Source: Pseudomonas abietaniphila (GTDB lineage Bacteria; Pseudomonadota; Gammaproteobacteria; Pseudomonadales; Pseudomonadaceae). From it: a DNA stretch of 64,000 bases. Below are positions 43,077 to 52,689 of the stretch, one piece after another. Under the pieces are notes generated by a model. The model worked only from the letters and a program-made list of their open reading frames with translations, did no database searches and was not told the DNA's origin. The stretch spans positions 5,270,001 through 5,334,000 of the forward strand of contig NZ_CP155619.1 of assembly GCF_039697315.1 (NCBI RefSeq). Reading direction: 5' to 3'. How positions within the stretch are numbered: position 1 is the first letter of the stretch; each line of letters opens with the position of its first letter. The translations under genes were made by a program, and so were the position numbers.

Positions 43077-43282
43077 CATTGAAGAAACTGGCTTAATCCC
43101 ATCGCGAGCTGGCCGATGGTTCCCACGCTCCGCGTGGTAACGCGCTCAATGATGCTCTGCGTCCGGGATGTGGTGCATGCTGTCAGGCGTTGCGATCCTC
43201 AAGAAACGGACTGACACCACTGGTGTGAGAACCCTGGAATCTCCCACAGGTTCCCCGGCACGCAAAGCTTCGAGGGCGTGAT

Positions 43283-43798
43283 TTACGTCGCAAGCGCTGA
43301 TACCAGATACTGCGCCAGCGCCTCGATCGCGCGCTCGGCCGTTTCGCTGCTGCCTGCCCATGTGCACGCCAGCATCAGGTTTTTCGGCAGGTGAAAGTCT
43401 TCGACCTGAAACCCCTGCGCATCGAACCCGGCAGCATCGTGCTCGATCTGTTCGCGCAACGATCCCAGGTCATCGAAATACGCCCACACCGGTTTGCCCA
43501 GCGCCACGGCCATGCCGACTTCAAATGCTGTCCCGGAATCCGGCTCGGCACCGCGAAACACATTCAAATTCGCCAGCACGGCATCGCAGCTTCTGATCAT
43601 CGTGATATTGGCATTGCAGATCAGCGCGGCGGTTTCCTGCGGCGGCAGACCTTGCACCACTTCGTTATCGAACGGGTACAGCCCTTCAAGGCCGTGGGCT
43701 TCGCACAGCGCTTTCAAATAGCGCCCGTGCTCGATGGCGTCGCTTCGGAAGACGTCGAAGCCCGCCAGATAAACCCGAGGTGTGCGAGAGGAACGCAT
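43283..43798 (-). CDS. Nucleoside 2-deoxyribosyltransferase
   Basis: The protein has 171 residues from the ATG at 43798 (MRSSRTPRVYLAGFDVF). A Met two codons earlier (43804) is possible but sits too close to the AGGGA ribosome site. It has the fold that moves deoxyribose between purine and pyrimidine bases or hydrolyses it. The family pattern is visible: VYLAGFDVF at the start, CNANITMIRSCDAVLANLNVF, and PDSGTAFEVGMAVALGKPVWAYFDD with the catalytic Glu in GTAFE. It diverges from the FAN1-type nuclease gene and would serve nucleotide salvage. Confidence 0.85.
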   Translation of the reverse strand: MRSSRTPRVYLAGFDVFRSDAIEHGRYLKALCEAHGLEGLYPFDNEVVQGLPPQETAALICNANITMIRSCDAVLANLNVFRGAEPDSGTAFEVGMAVALGKPVWAYFDDLGSLREQIEHDAAGFDAQGFQVEDFHLPKNLMLACTWAGSSETAERAIEALAQYLVSALAT

Positions 43799-43954
43799 GG
43801 CCATTTCCCTGGAAGACAAAGGCACCGATTCTAGCGGTTTCGGTGATGAGCTGCCGTTGATCAGCCCGGCATCGACTGATGGCAAAAAGGGGCTGGAATC
43901 TGTACGGATAAACAGTATCCTGACGCCTTTCCAACTGCCGTACGTGACCGCACC

Positions 43955-45622
43955 GTGAGCACTTCTCCCCTCGACAACCCGTTCTACTACCTGGAGAACT
44001 TTCGCCAGGTGCTGGGCTGGATTGGTCAGCGCTACGATGATCTGCTCGATGATGACGAGCGTCGGTTTATCGAGCACTTTGCGCGTCTGTCGCAGCCTTC
44101 ACAAGCGTTGCTGGTGCGGATGGTCATGCGCAAGGGCACCTTGTTTCGCGCCAGCAAGCTCAATTATGCCGAGATCGGTGACGTGCGGCTGGCTGCCGCG
44201 GCGCTCCTGGAGTGTGGATGGGTCGATGCGCAGCCTCATCTGGATCTTCATGCGTTATTTGCGCTGCTACGCAAGGATGAACTGGGGCTCTGTTTCAGGG
44301 ATCACGGGTTCAGGAGCACGGAGAAAAAGTCGGATCTGCTGGAACGACTCCTGCCGCTGTACGCGCAGGCGCAACCGTTGGATCAATGGTTCTCAGGCCT
44401 TGATGACGTGGTCTTCGGACTGGAGGTCATGCCGCTGTGCGATCGCCTGCGGCTGTTGTATTTCGGCAATCTGTATCAAGAGTGGTCTGAATTCGTGCTG
44501 GCGGATCTGGGCATTTATCGCTATGAAAAAGTCGAATTTTCCGTCGAGTCGCGCGGGATAGGCCGACGGGAAGACATCGACACCTGCCTGCATCTGCACG
44601 CCTGCCGCCAGGCGCTGGACGAAGGCGCGGTGCTGCACGAACTGGCGGACCAGGCGATGAGCGTCAACACGGCAAATCCGTGGCTGGCGATGCGCCGGGC
44701 CAAGCTGCTGTTCCAGATCGGCTATCAGGCCGAGCGCGAGCAGGACTGGCCGCTGGCGTTGAGCGTGTACACGCACTCCAGCTATCCCGGTGCCCGGGTT
44801 CGCAGGATTCGCGTGCTGGAGCGCATCGAGCACTATGCCGAAGCCATGGCACTCCTGCTGCAGGCTCAGTCGGCCCCCGAAAACGATGAAGAAACCCAGC
44901 ACCTGCTGCGCATTCAACCGCGCCTGCAACGCAAGTTGGGGCAGGGCGGCGTACGACGGCGGACCACTCGTACGGTCACTCGACTGGACCTGAGTGTGGT
45001 GCCGTTGCCGGAATACAGCGTCGAGCGACTGATTCAACTGCACCTGGCCGAAGAGGGCAGTGAGGTGCATTACGTCGAGAATGCGCTGATCAATTCGTTG
45101 TTCGGGCTGCTGTGCTGGCCCGCGATCTTCGCGCCGCTGCCGGGGGCGTTCTTCCACCCGTTTCACAGCGCGCCCAGCGACCTGCACAGCCCCGACTTCT
45201 ACCCGCGTCGCGCGACGTTGTTCGACGCCTGTCTGGCGCAACTGGACGATGGACGGTATCAGGCGGCCATCCGGCAGAACTACGTCGACAAGTTCGGCCT
45301 GCAATCACCCTTCGTCTTCTGGGGCACGCTCACGCCGGAACTCCTCGAGCAAGCGCTGCATTGCCTGCCGGCGCACCACCTCAAACGCTGGTTCCGCCGT
45401 CTGCTGCAAGACATCAAGGCCAACCGCACCGGCATGCCCGACCTGATCCAGTTCTACCCCGAGCAGCGCAGCTATCGAATGATCGAAGTCAAAGGCCCGG
45501 GTGACCGGTTGCAGGACAACCAGCTGCGCTGGCTGGATTTCTGCGCCGAACACGAGATGCCAGTGGTGGTGTGTTACGTCCAGTGGGCCGAGGAATCCCT
45601 CGCTCAGACGGCACTTCAATAG
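43955..45622 (+). CDS. FAN1-type VRR-NUC structure-specific nuclease
   Basis: This 555-residue protein starts at a GTG. The C-terminal 120 residues form a VRR-NUC (PD-(D/E)xK) domain: the active-site Asp lies in TGMPDLIQFYPE and the E-V-K in YRMIEVKGPGDRLQDNQ. The N-terminal part is helical, with a SAP-like segment (LLRKDELGLCFRDHGFRSTEKKSDLLERLLPLYAQ) and TPR-like repeats in the centre. Bacterial FAN1 homologues, known from P. aeruginosa, cut 5' flaps and branched DNA near crosslinks. It is convergent with the SNF2 helicase gene. Confidence 0.88.
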   Translation: MSTSPLDNPFYYLENFRQVLGWIGQRYDDLLDDDERRFIEHFARLSQPSQALLVRMVMRKGTLFRASKLNYAEIGDVRLAAAALLECGWVDAQPHLDLHALFALLRKDELGLCFRDHGFRSTEKKSDLLERLLPLYAQAQPLDQWFSGLDDVVFGLEVMPLCDRLRLLYFGNLYQEWSEFVLADLGIYRYEKVEFSVESRGIGRREDIDTCLHLHACRQALDEGAVLHELADQAMSVNTANPWLAMRRAKLLFQIGYQAEREQDWPLALSVYTHSSYPGARVRRIRVLERIEHYAEAMALLLQAQSAPENDEETQHLLRIQPRLQRKLGQGGVRRRTTRTVTRLDLSVVPLPEYSVERLIQLHLAEEGSEVHYVENALINSLFGLLCWPAIFAPLPGAFFHPFHSAPSDLHSPDFYPRRATLFDACLAQLDDGRYQAAIRQNYVDKFGLQSPFVFWGTLTPELLEQALHCLPAHHLKRWFRRLLQDIKANRTGMPDLIQFYPEQRSYRMIEVKGPGDRLQDNQLRWLDFCAEHEMPVVVCYVQWAEESLAQTALQ

Positions 45623-45634
45623 CGGTGTTTTTCC

Positions 45635-45740
45635 AGTGGGAGTGAGCTTGGTCTGGACCGCATCCGTCGGAAGACTGCTGTTGAGCTTGTACCTCTGCAC
45701 CGGATGGACTGGCCTCTTCGCGAGCAAGCTCGCTCCCACA
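45635..45740. repeat. REP-like hairpin between convergent genes
   Basis: CAGTGGGAGTGAGCTTG (45635-45650 region) is complementary, with mismatches, to CAAGCTCGCTCCCACA (45725-45740). It is a possible bidirectional terminator for the FAN1 and SNF2 genes. Confidence 0.7.
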
Positions 45741-45775
45741 GGGCAGAGCTGGAAACGCGCCTTCCAATGCGGCCG

Positions 45776-48481
45776 CTAGCGTTTCACTTTTTTGGGCGGC
45801 AGAGGCAAGGGCGCGAACAGCGCTTCGATGTCGTCGTCCTGCAGTTTCCAGTCTCCCGCCGCACGACCGTCCAGCACGCCGGATGCCAAGGCGCGCTTTT
45901 CTTGCTGCAGGTGCTGGATTTTCTCCTCCACGGTGCCTCGGGCGATCATCTTGTAGACGAAGACCGGCTTTTCCTGGCCAATGCGGTAAGCGCGGTCGGT
46001 TGCCTGATTTTCAGCGGCCGGGTTCCACCAGGGGTCGTAGTGGATAACCGTATCGGCCGCCGTCAGGTTCAACCCCGTGCCCCCAGCCTTGAGGCTGATC
46101 AGGAAAATCGAGCGTTTGCCGCTCTGGAAGTCTTGTACCGGCGTTCGACGGTCCTTGGTCCTGCCGGTCAGCAAGGCGTACTCGATCCCGCGTTGTTCCA
46201 GCTCCGTTTCGATCAACTCAAGCATCGACGTAAACTGTGAAAACAGCAGAATCTTGCGATCTTCCGCCAGCAGTTCTTCCACCATTTCCATCAGGCTCTG
46301 CAGCTTCGCCGAGGTGGAGTGGCGAGGGTTGGCCGGCACGCTGTTGACCAGACGCAGGTCGCAGCAGACCTGCCGCAGCTTGAGCAACGCTTCCAGAATG
46401 ATGATCTGGCTGCGCGCCACGCCTTTCTGGGTGATCTCATCGCGGACTTTTTTGTCCATGGCCAGGCGCATGGTCTCGTAGACGTCGCGCTGAGCATCGT
46501 TGAGTTCGACCCAGTGCACGATTTCGGTCTTGGGCGGCAGCTCGGTGGCCACCTGTTCTTTGGTGCGGCGCAAGAGGAAGGGTTTGATTCGCGCGTTCAG
46601 GTGTTGAAGACGCTCCTCATTGCCCAGCTTCTCGATGGGCGTGCGGTAATTAAGGGTGAACTGCTTCACGTCGCCCAGCCAGCCGGGCATCAGGAAGTGA
46701 AACAGCGACCACAGCTCGCCCAGGTGATTTTCCAGCGGCGTACCGCTCAAACACAGGCGCTGGCGGGCGTTGAGCTGGCGAGCGGCCTGCGCGGCTTTGC
46801 TGTTGGGGTTCTTGATGTACTGCGCTTCGTCGAGCACCAGCACGTGCAGCAGCTGTTTGCTCAACAGCTCAACGTCCCGTGGCAGCAGGGCGTAGGTGGT
46901 GAGGATCAGGTCGTAATCCTGAAGGCTTTCGTAGTCCTGATGGCGGTTCGCGCCATACAACGCCAGCACGTTGAGCTGCGGCGTGAAGTGTTTCGCTTCG
47001 TCCATCCAGTTGGGGATCAGGCTGGTCGGCATGACCGCCAGCGCCGGACAATCCAGTCGCCCGGCCTGTTTTTCCAGCAGCAGATGCGCCAGGGTCTGCA
47101 GGGTCTTGCCCAAGCCCATGTCGTCGGCCAGCACGCCGCCGACTTCCAGCTCGCGCAGGGCCTGCATCCAGCTCAACCCTTCCAGCTGATAAGGCCGCAA
47201 CGTGGCGTTGAGACCTTCCGGAACCGTGACCTGGGTGTCCTTGATGTTGACGAGCCGTTCGGAAAACTGACGGACCCGGTCGCCGCCTTGCCACAGCAAC
47301 GGCATGGCGTCGAGCGGCTTGAGCCGCGCAGCGTCGGCGGTGCTCAGGCGAATCGCGGTGTTGCCGTCTTCACGCCAGTAGAAGTCGCCCAGCGTGGCGA
47401 GCACGGTCTTCAAGCGACCGTAGGGCAGGGCGACCTGAATCGGCACACCACCACGCTGGGTGAAGTGATTGAGCTGCACCAGAAGCTGTTCATCATCACG
47501 CCGTTTGGCGATGCCGTTCAGTGTCATCAATTCGGGGTGTGTACGCAGCAGGTTGATCAGGATCGGCAACAGGCTCAGACGCTCGCCATTGACGATGATG
47601 CCCAGCTCCAGGTCGAACCAGTCGCGCTCCGGTTCTTCATCGACCGTGGCGTACCAGTCGTCTACGGGTGTCACGTCAAAGCCGAAATCGGCGTTCATTT
47701 CGATTTGCCAGCCCTGCTCGCGCAACGCGGGCAGCTCGTCGAGCATGAAGCTCAGCCAGGCCTTGTCGGTCGGCAGCTCGAACATTTCCCCGGCGCTGTC
47801 GGGCAAGGCCTTGCTCTGCCGGGTGGCGATGCGAAAGCCCATGTCCTGTAGCTGCTTGCGGTACTGCGCCTCGCGATCCAGCACCCGGCGCATGCGGATG
47901 GTTTCTGCTTTCAGGTGCCAGAGAATGTCACTGGAGCGGCCGGGGCTGGGCACGCCCGAGACAAACATCTCGCGGTAGCGGAACGCCAGGGCAGCACGAT
48001 GCTGGATGTGTCGTTGCATCTTGCCGTTGCGGGGCTCGTAGGCACTGAACTCAAAGCTGGCCAGGATCAGGCGGGGCTCCGGCTCGACGCCCTTCAACAG
48101 CTTGACCGGCAAAGCGGGTTTTTTCTCGATCACCGGCTTGCGCGCGCCATTCAGATTGCCCGCAGCCGCCGAGATCGCTGGCTTGTTTTCCGGGTCCTGA
48201 AGGAAAAACAACGCGGCCGCGCAATGCTTGCAGTTGTTTCTGACCGGGCAGGTGCATTTGCCGACGATAAAATTGCGGGTGCGGTCGGGGTCTTTGAACA
48301 GCAGGGTCTGGGTGTAGGTTTCAAGGCTCGATCCTCGGCACACGGTGCGCACCAGGTCGGCGCTGATGTGATCCAGGGTGACGCGTTTCTGCCGGGCATA
48401 GTCGAGCCCGCGTTCCACGCTTTGCGCCTTGAATAACGGTTCCCATGGCAGCGCCAGGGCTTTTTCCAATGAGGATGACAC
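45776..48481 (-). CDS. SWIM zinc finger + SNF2-family helicase
   Basis: The 901-residue protein carries an N-terminal SWIM zinc finger (Cys76, Cys78, Cys84, His86 in CTCPVRNNCKH). A bacterial SNF2-associated region follows, then the two-lobed SNF2 ATPase. Helicase motifs are visible as DDMGLGKTLQTLAHLL (motif I), LVLDEAQYIKNP (motif II), LSGTPLENHLGELWSLF (III), ILLFSQFTSMLELIE (IV), ISLKAGGTGLNLTAADTVIH (V) and QATDRAYRIGQEKPV (VI). Such proteins move along or remodel DNA; the exact bacterial role is unclear. It follows the CsiV-like gene by 13 bases, so it is probably cotranscribed with mfd. Confidence 0.9.
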   Translation of the reverse strand: MSSSLEKALALPWEPLFKAQSVERGLDYARQKRVTLDHISADLVRTVCRGSSLETYTQTLLFKDPDRTRNFIVGKCTCPVRNNCKHCAAALFFLQDPENKPAISAAAGNLNGARKPVIEKKPALPVKLLKGVEPEPRLILASFEFSAYEPRNGKMQRHIQHRAALAFRYREMFVSGVPSPGRSSDILWHLKAETIRMRRVLDREAQYRKQLQDMGFRIATRQSKALPDSAGEMFELPTDKAWLSFMLDELPALREQGWQIEMNADFGFDVTPVDDWYATVDEEPERDWFDLELGIIVNGERLSLLPILINLLRTHPELMTLNGIAKRRDDEQLLVQLNHFTQRGGVPIQVALPYGRLKTVLATLGDFYWREDGNTAIRLSTADAARLKPLDAMPLLWQGGDRVRQFSERLVNIKDTQVTVPEGLNATLRPYQLEGLSWMQALRELEVGGVLADDMGLGKTLQTLAHLLLEKQAGRLDCPALAVMPTSLIPNWMDEAKHFTPQLNVLALYGANRHQDYESLQDYDLILTTYALLPRDVELLSKQLLHVLVLDEAQYIKNPNSKAAQAARQLNARQRLCLSGTPLENHLGELWSLFHFLMPGWLGDVKQFTLNYRTPIEKLGNEERLQHLNARIKPFLLRRTKEQVATELPPKTEIVHWVELNDAQRDVYETMRLAMDKKVRDEITQKGVARSQIIILEALLKLRQVCCDLRLVNSVPANPRHSTSAKLQSLMEMVEELLAEDRKILLFSQFTSMLELIETELEQRGIEYALLTGRTKDRRTPVQDFQSGKRSIFLISLKAGGTGLNLTAADTVIHYDPWWNPAAENQATDRAYRIGQEKPVFVYKMIARGTVEEKIQHLQQEKRALASGVLDGRAAGDWKLQDDDIEALFAPLPLPPKKVKR

Positions 48482-48494
48482 GTCTTGCCCTACG

Positions 48495-49031
48495 TCAACG
48501 CGGTGCTTGAAGAGGAGAAACCTTGATCAACATCGCCAGACTCCCGTTGTCCAGGTAGGTCAATTCGCCGTTTCTGACGCGGGTCGCCTGACGCATGCGT
48601 TCGCTGGTGACCAGTACGCCATGGTCATCGAGCTGATTGACCCAGAAATTGGCGTCGATATCGGTAAAGCGCGCCAGACCCAGGCTCACCGTGCCCTCGA
48701 TGGGGTAGTGGCCAAACTGTTCCTGGCCGCTGCTGATCGCCACCTTGCTCGGCGTCGCGCTCAGGTCCTGTTGCCAGGCGCGGTGCAGCAACACTTTGTA
48801 GTTTTCGCTGGATTCCAGCTTGCCCACCAACGTGTCCAGCGAGGTGGACGCCTGGTTGTCGGGCCCCAGGTTTCGTGCGCCGGCGTCCCAGTCTTCCGGC
48901 GCTGGCTGGTTGGTCGCCGCCGGTTCGCCGTTCTGGCGGAACAGGATCAGTTCCACCTGATACGTACCATCGGCGAAGGCTGCAGGGGCGAACAGCACCA
49001 GCAGCAGGGTGAGCGAGCGAAGCAGACGCAT
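48495..49031 (-). CDS. CsiV-like periplasmic protein
   Basis: This 178-residue protein has a cleavable signal peptide (MRLLRSLTLLLVLFAPAAFA, cut after AFA). The mature part begins DGTYQVELILFRQNGE and has LDTLVGKLESSENYKVLLHRAWQQDL. This is the pattern of the CsiV family, periplasmic peptidoglycan-associated proteins first named in Shewanella. In Pseudomonas it regularly sits beside mfd. The gene lies nine bases after the mfd stop and is likely cotranscribed. A functional link between a periplasmic protein and repair genes is not evident. Confidence 0.78.
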   Translation of the reverse strand: MRLLRSLTLLLVLFAPAAFADGTYQVELILFRQNGEPAATNQPAPEDWDAGARNLGPDNQASTSLDTLVGKLESSENYKVLLHRAWQQDLSATPSKVAISSGQEQFGHYPIEGTVSLGLARFTDIDANFWVNQLDDHGVLVTSERMRQATRVRNGELTYLDNGSLAMLIKVSPLQAPR

Positions 49032-49040
49032 GGTGAATCC

Positions 49041-52000
49041 TTAAGCCGATTTCGTGGTGGGCAGCGGGGTCAGGCGCTCGAACAACGCTTCAATCGTATT
49101 GAAACGCTCTTCAGGGCGCTCCATCGGCACCATGAACTTGAACAGCGTGGCGCCTTCGAATTTGTAGCGTTTGGGTTGCCCCTGAATCAGCTTGATCAGT
49201 GTCAGTGGATCTACTGAAGTATCGGCACCGAATTCGATTCGTCCACCCTGCGGACCTGCATCCACCTTTTTAATGCCCAGTTGCTCGGCCTTGAGTTTGA
49301 GCGAAGTCATGCGCACCAGGTTCTTGGTGGGTTCCGGCAGCAGGCCGAAGCGGTCGATCATTTCCACTTGCAGGTCTTTCAGACCGTCCTCGTCGGCGGC
49401 GTTGGCGATGCGTTTGTACAGGATCAGGCGGGCGTGGACGTCCGGCAGGTAGTCCTCTGGAATCAGCCCCGGCACGCGCAGGTTGATTTCCGGCCCGCCA
49501 CTGAGCGGCTGGTCCAGATTGGGTTGCTCGCCCTTACGGATCGACTTCACCGCGCGTTCGAGCATTTCCATATAAAGGGTAAAACCCACGGCCTGAATCT
49601 GCCCGCTCTGGCCTTCGCCCAGCAGTTCGCCCGCGCCACGGATTTCCAGGTCGTTGGTCGCCAGCACGAAGCCCGCACCCAGATCCTGAGTGTTGGCGAT
49701 CGCTTCCAGGCGCTTCTCGGCGTCGGGTGTGATCTGTTTGCGCGGCGGCGTCAGCAGGTAGGCATACGCCTGGTGGTGACTGCGTCCGACCCGGCCGCGC
49801 AGCTGGTGCAGCTGGGCCAGACCGAACTTGTCGGCGCGCTCGATGATGATGGTGTTGGCGCTTGGCACGTCGATCCCGGTTTCGATGATGGTCGAGGCGA
49901 TCAGCACGTTGAAGCGCTTGTGGTAGAAGTCGCTCATCACCTGTTCGAGGTCGCGTTCATGCATCTGGCCGTGACCGATACCGATCCGCGCTTCGGGCAC
50001 CAGCTCGGCGAGGTCGGCGGCACACTTCTCGATCGTCTTCACATCGTTGTGCAGGTAGTAGACCTGACCGCCGCGCAACAGCTCACGCAGCAGCGCCTCT
50101 TTGACGGTCGGTTTGTTCTGCTCCATGACGAAGGTGCGCACCGACAGGCGACGCGCAGGCGGTGTGGCGATGATCGACAGATCGCGCATCCCGGCCACGG
50201 CCATGTTCAGGGTCCGTGGGATCGGCGTGGCGGTCAGTGTCAGGATGTCGACTTCGCTGCGCAGCGCCTTGAGCTGTTCTTTCTGACGGACACCGAAGCG
50301 GTGTTCTTCGTCGATGATCACCAGCCCCAGGTTCTTGATCTTGACGTCGTCCTGCAACAGCTTGTGGGTGCCGATGACGATGTCGATCTTGCCCTCGGCG
50401 AGATCGGCCACGGCAGCGTTGATTTCTTTGGCCGACTTGAAACGGCTCATGACTTCAACGGTCACCGGCCAGTCTGCGAAACGGTCGCGGAAGCTGTTGT
50501 AGTGCTGTTGGGCGAGCAGGGTGGTCGGTACCAGGATCGCGACCTGCTTGCCGCCGTGCACCGCGATGAACGCGGCGCGCATCGCCACTTCGGTCTTGCC
50601 GAAACCGACGTCGCCACAGACCAGACGGTCCATCGGCTTGGGCGCCAGCATGTCGGCCCGCACCGCTTCGATGGTGGTCTGCTGGTCCGGGGTTTCCTCG
50701 AACGGGAAGCCGGCGCTGAAGGTTTCGTAATCGAGCTTCGGATCGGCGAACGCGTAGCCTTCGCGCGCGGCGCGGCGGGCATAGATATCGAGCAGCTCGG
50801 CCGCTACGTCGCGCACCTGTTCGGCGGCCTTGCGCTTGGCTTTCTGCCAGGCTTCGGAACCCAGGCGGTGCAGCGGCGCCAGCTCGTCATCGCTGCCGGT
50901 GTAGCGTGCGATCAAATGCAGGTTGGCCACCGGGACATACAGCTTGGCGTCCTCGGCGTAGGCCAGCATCAGGAACTCTGCGACCTGGTTTTCCACTTCC
51001 AGCGTGGCAAGGCCCAGATAGCGCCCCACGCCGTGGTCGATGTGCACGACAGGCGCGCCTTCGCGCAACTCGGCAAGGTTCTTGATGACCGCATCGCTGG
51101 AGTGGCCGTCGGCACGCTTCTCGCGGCGTCGACGCTGCATCACGCGCTGACCGAACAACGGGCTTTCCGCGATCAACGCCAGTGCGGGCTGGTCCAGTAC
51201 CAGGCCATCGTCCAGCGGTGCGATGGTGATCGCCAGCCGCTCTTTGCTGTCGACGAATTCCTGCCAGCTGTCGAGGGTTTTCGGGCGCAGCTTCAGGCGC
51301 TCGAGCAGTTCAAGCAGCACTTCGCGGCGCCCGGCCGATTCGGCGGTGAACAGCACGCGGCCGGGGAAGTCGTTGAGAAAGTTGGACAGCGCCGCCAACG
51401 GCTCGTTGGCCTTGGCTTCAATCGCCAGATTCGGTAACACCTGGGCCGGGAAGCGCTCGCGACCGACGCCTGTCTCGACGTCGTCCTGGCTGGTGACCAC
51501 CCGTGGCCAGCTCTTGAGGCGCGCGAAACAGTCTTCCACCGGCAGGAACAGCTCGGCTGGCGGCAAAAGCGGTCGGTCAGGGTCAACGCGGCGCTCTTCG
51601 TAACGGTTGCGCACATCCTTCCAGAACGTTTCCGCCGCCTGTTCGATGCCCGGCAGCGAGAACACCTGGGTGTCCTGGGGCAGGTAGTCGAACAGGGTGG
51701 ACGTTTCTTCGAAGAACAGCGGGATGTAGTACTCGATACCGGCCGGAGTAATACCGCTGTTCAAATCCTGAAAGATCGGGCTGCGACGGAAATCGACGTC
51801 GAACCGCTCGCGGAACCGCGCCTTGAAGCGCGTGACGGCTTCCTTCTGCAGCGGGAATTCCTTGGCCGGCAACAGGCGCACCGAATCGACCTTGTCGATG
51901 GAGCGCTGGGTTTCCGGCTCGAAGGTGCGCAGGGTTTCGATTTCGTCGTCGAACAGGTCGATCCGGTAGGGCAGTTTGCTGCCCATCGGGAACAGGTCGA

Positions 52001-52505
52001 TCAGGGCGCCGCGCACCGTGAACTCGCCGTGCTCGTACACCGTGTCGACGTAGCGGTAACCGCTGGCTTCGAGCCGCGTGCGCATGGCCTCGACATCGAG
52101 TTTCTGGCCGACGTCGAGCACCAGACTGCTGCCGAGCAGGAATTTGGTCGGCGCCAGGCGGTGCAGGGCCGTGGTAATCGGCACGACCAGTACGCCATGT
52201 TCCAGCTCGGGCAGTCGATACAGGCTGGCGATGCGCTGGGAGATGATGTCCTGGTGCGGCGAGAACAGATCGTAGGGCAGGGTTTCCCAGTCAGGGAAAT
52301 GCAGCACCGGGAGCTGGGGGGCGAAAAACTTCAGTTCCTGCTCGAGTCGCTCGGCGCTTTGGCTGTCGGCGGTCAAAAGCAGGGTGAAGCGTTTCGCAGC
52401 GCTGGCGGCCTCGGCAATGGCCAGGCTTTGAGCGGCACCGGGCAGGTTGCCCCAATGTTGTTTGCCTGCGGCAGCAGGGAGAATCGGTAGGCGCAGAACG
52501 GGCAC
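49041..52505 (-). CDS. mfd: Transcription-repair coupling factor Mfd
   Basis: This 1154-residue ATP-dependent translocase removes stalled RNA polymerase from lesions and recruits UvrA. The N-terminal UvrB-like part is followed by the RNA-polymerase-interaction (CarD-like) domain around DIDHGVGRYLG (here VHIDHGVGRYLGLATLEV). The RecG-like helicase shows VCGDVGFGKTEVAMRAAF (Walker A), LVIIDEEHRFGVRQKE (DEEH) and LTATPIPRTLNMAV. The TRG motif region has QLHQLRGRVGRSHHQAYAYLL, and a C-terminal TRCF domain ends the protein. Length and order are complete. A long open frame on the opposite strand is a shadow. Confidence 0.97.
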   Translation of the reverse strand: MPVLRLPILPAAAGKQHWGNLPGAAQSLAIAEAASAAKRFTLLLTADSQSAERLEQELKFFAPQLPVLHFPDWETLPYDLFSPHQDIISQRIASLYRLPELEHGVLVVPITTALHRLAPTKFLLGSSLVLDVGQKLDVEAMRTRLEASGYRYVDTVYEHGEFTVRGALIDLFPMGSKLPYRIDLFDDEIETLRTFEPETQRSIDKVDSVRLLPAKEFPLQKEAVTRFKARFRERFDVDFRRSPIFQDLNSGITPAGIEYYIPLFFEETSTLFDYLPQDTQVFSLPGIEQAAETFWKDVRNRYEERRVDPDRPLLPPAELFLPVEDCFARLKSWPRVVTSQDDVETGVGRERFPAQVLPNLAIEAKANEPLAALSNFLNDFPGRVLFTAESAGRREVLLELLERLKLRPKTLDSWQEFVDSKERLAITIAPLDDGLVLDQPALALIAESPLFGQRVMQRRRREKRADGHSSDAVIKNLAELREGAPVVHIDHGVGRYLGLATLEVENQVAEFLMLAYAEDAKLYVPVANLHLIARYTGSDDELAPLHRLGSEAWQKAKRKAAEQVRDVAAELLDIYARRAAREGYAFADPKLDYETFSAGFPFEETPDQQTTIEAVRADMLAPKPMDRLVCGDVGFGKTEVAMRAAFIAVHGGKQVAILVPTTLLAQQHYNSFRDRFADWPVTVEVMSRFKSAKEINAAVADLAEGKIDIVIGTHKLLQDDVKIKNLGLVIIDEEHRFGVRQKEQLKALRSEVDILTLTATPIPRTLNMAVAGMRDLSIIATPPARRLSVRTFVMEQNKPTVKEALLRELLRGGQVYYLHNDVKTIEKCAADLAELVPEARIGIGHGQMHERDLEQVMSDFYHKRFNVLIASTIIETGIDVPSANTIIIERADKFGLAQLHQLRGRVGRSHHQAYAYLLTPPRKQITPDAEKRLEAIANTQDLGAGFVLATNDLEIRGAGELLGEGQSGQIQAVGFTLYMEMLERAVKSIRKGEQPNLDQPLSGGPEINLRVPGLIPEDYLPDVHARLILYKRIANAADEDGLKDLQVEMIDRFGLLPEPTKNLVRMTSLKLKAEQLGIKKVDAGPQGGRIEFGADTSVDPLTLIKLIQGQPKRYKFEGATLFKFMVPMERPEERFNTIEALFERLTPLPTTKSA

Positions 52506-52689
52506 GGAAGATAAAGCTCCAGGCGTTGCGGCAAAGCCGGGGATTGTAACTAAATCGGGAATCCGCTGTCAGTTTTGTGCTCGCCGATTTATGTAGTGCT
52601 CCGAGATCTCAAAACACTGGATTGCTCATAAACAAAGGCTTGGGCATAATGTAGTCCCTTTTTTCAGCCCCTACATGTGGAAGGTTCCC

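Larger units (their letters stand above)
42287..43282. repeat. Repeat-rich gene-free segment
   Basis: Almost 1 kb without a supported gene. It holds a 256-base element at 42402-42657, partly shared with 54298-54457, then a tandem duplication of 167 bases (42781-43076). Open frames here on both strands arise from the repeats. Confidence 0.7.

Noticed and set aside
49281..51437. 718-codon open frame on the plus strand
   Set aside because: It lies wholly antisense to mfd, whose sequence is complete and conserved. High G+C makes long antisense frames common. It has no ribosome site and no recognisable domain.
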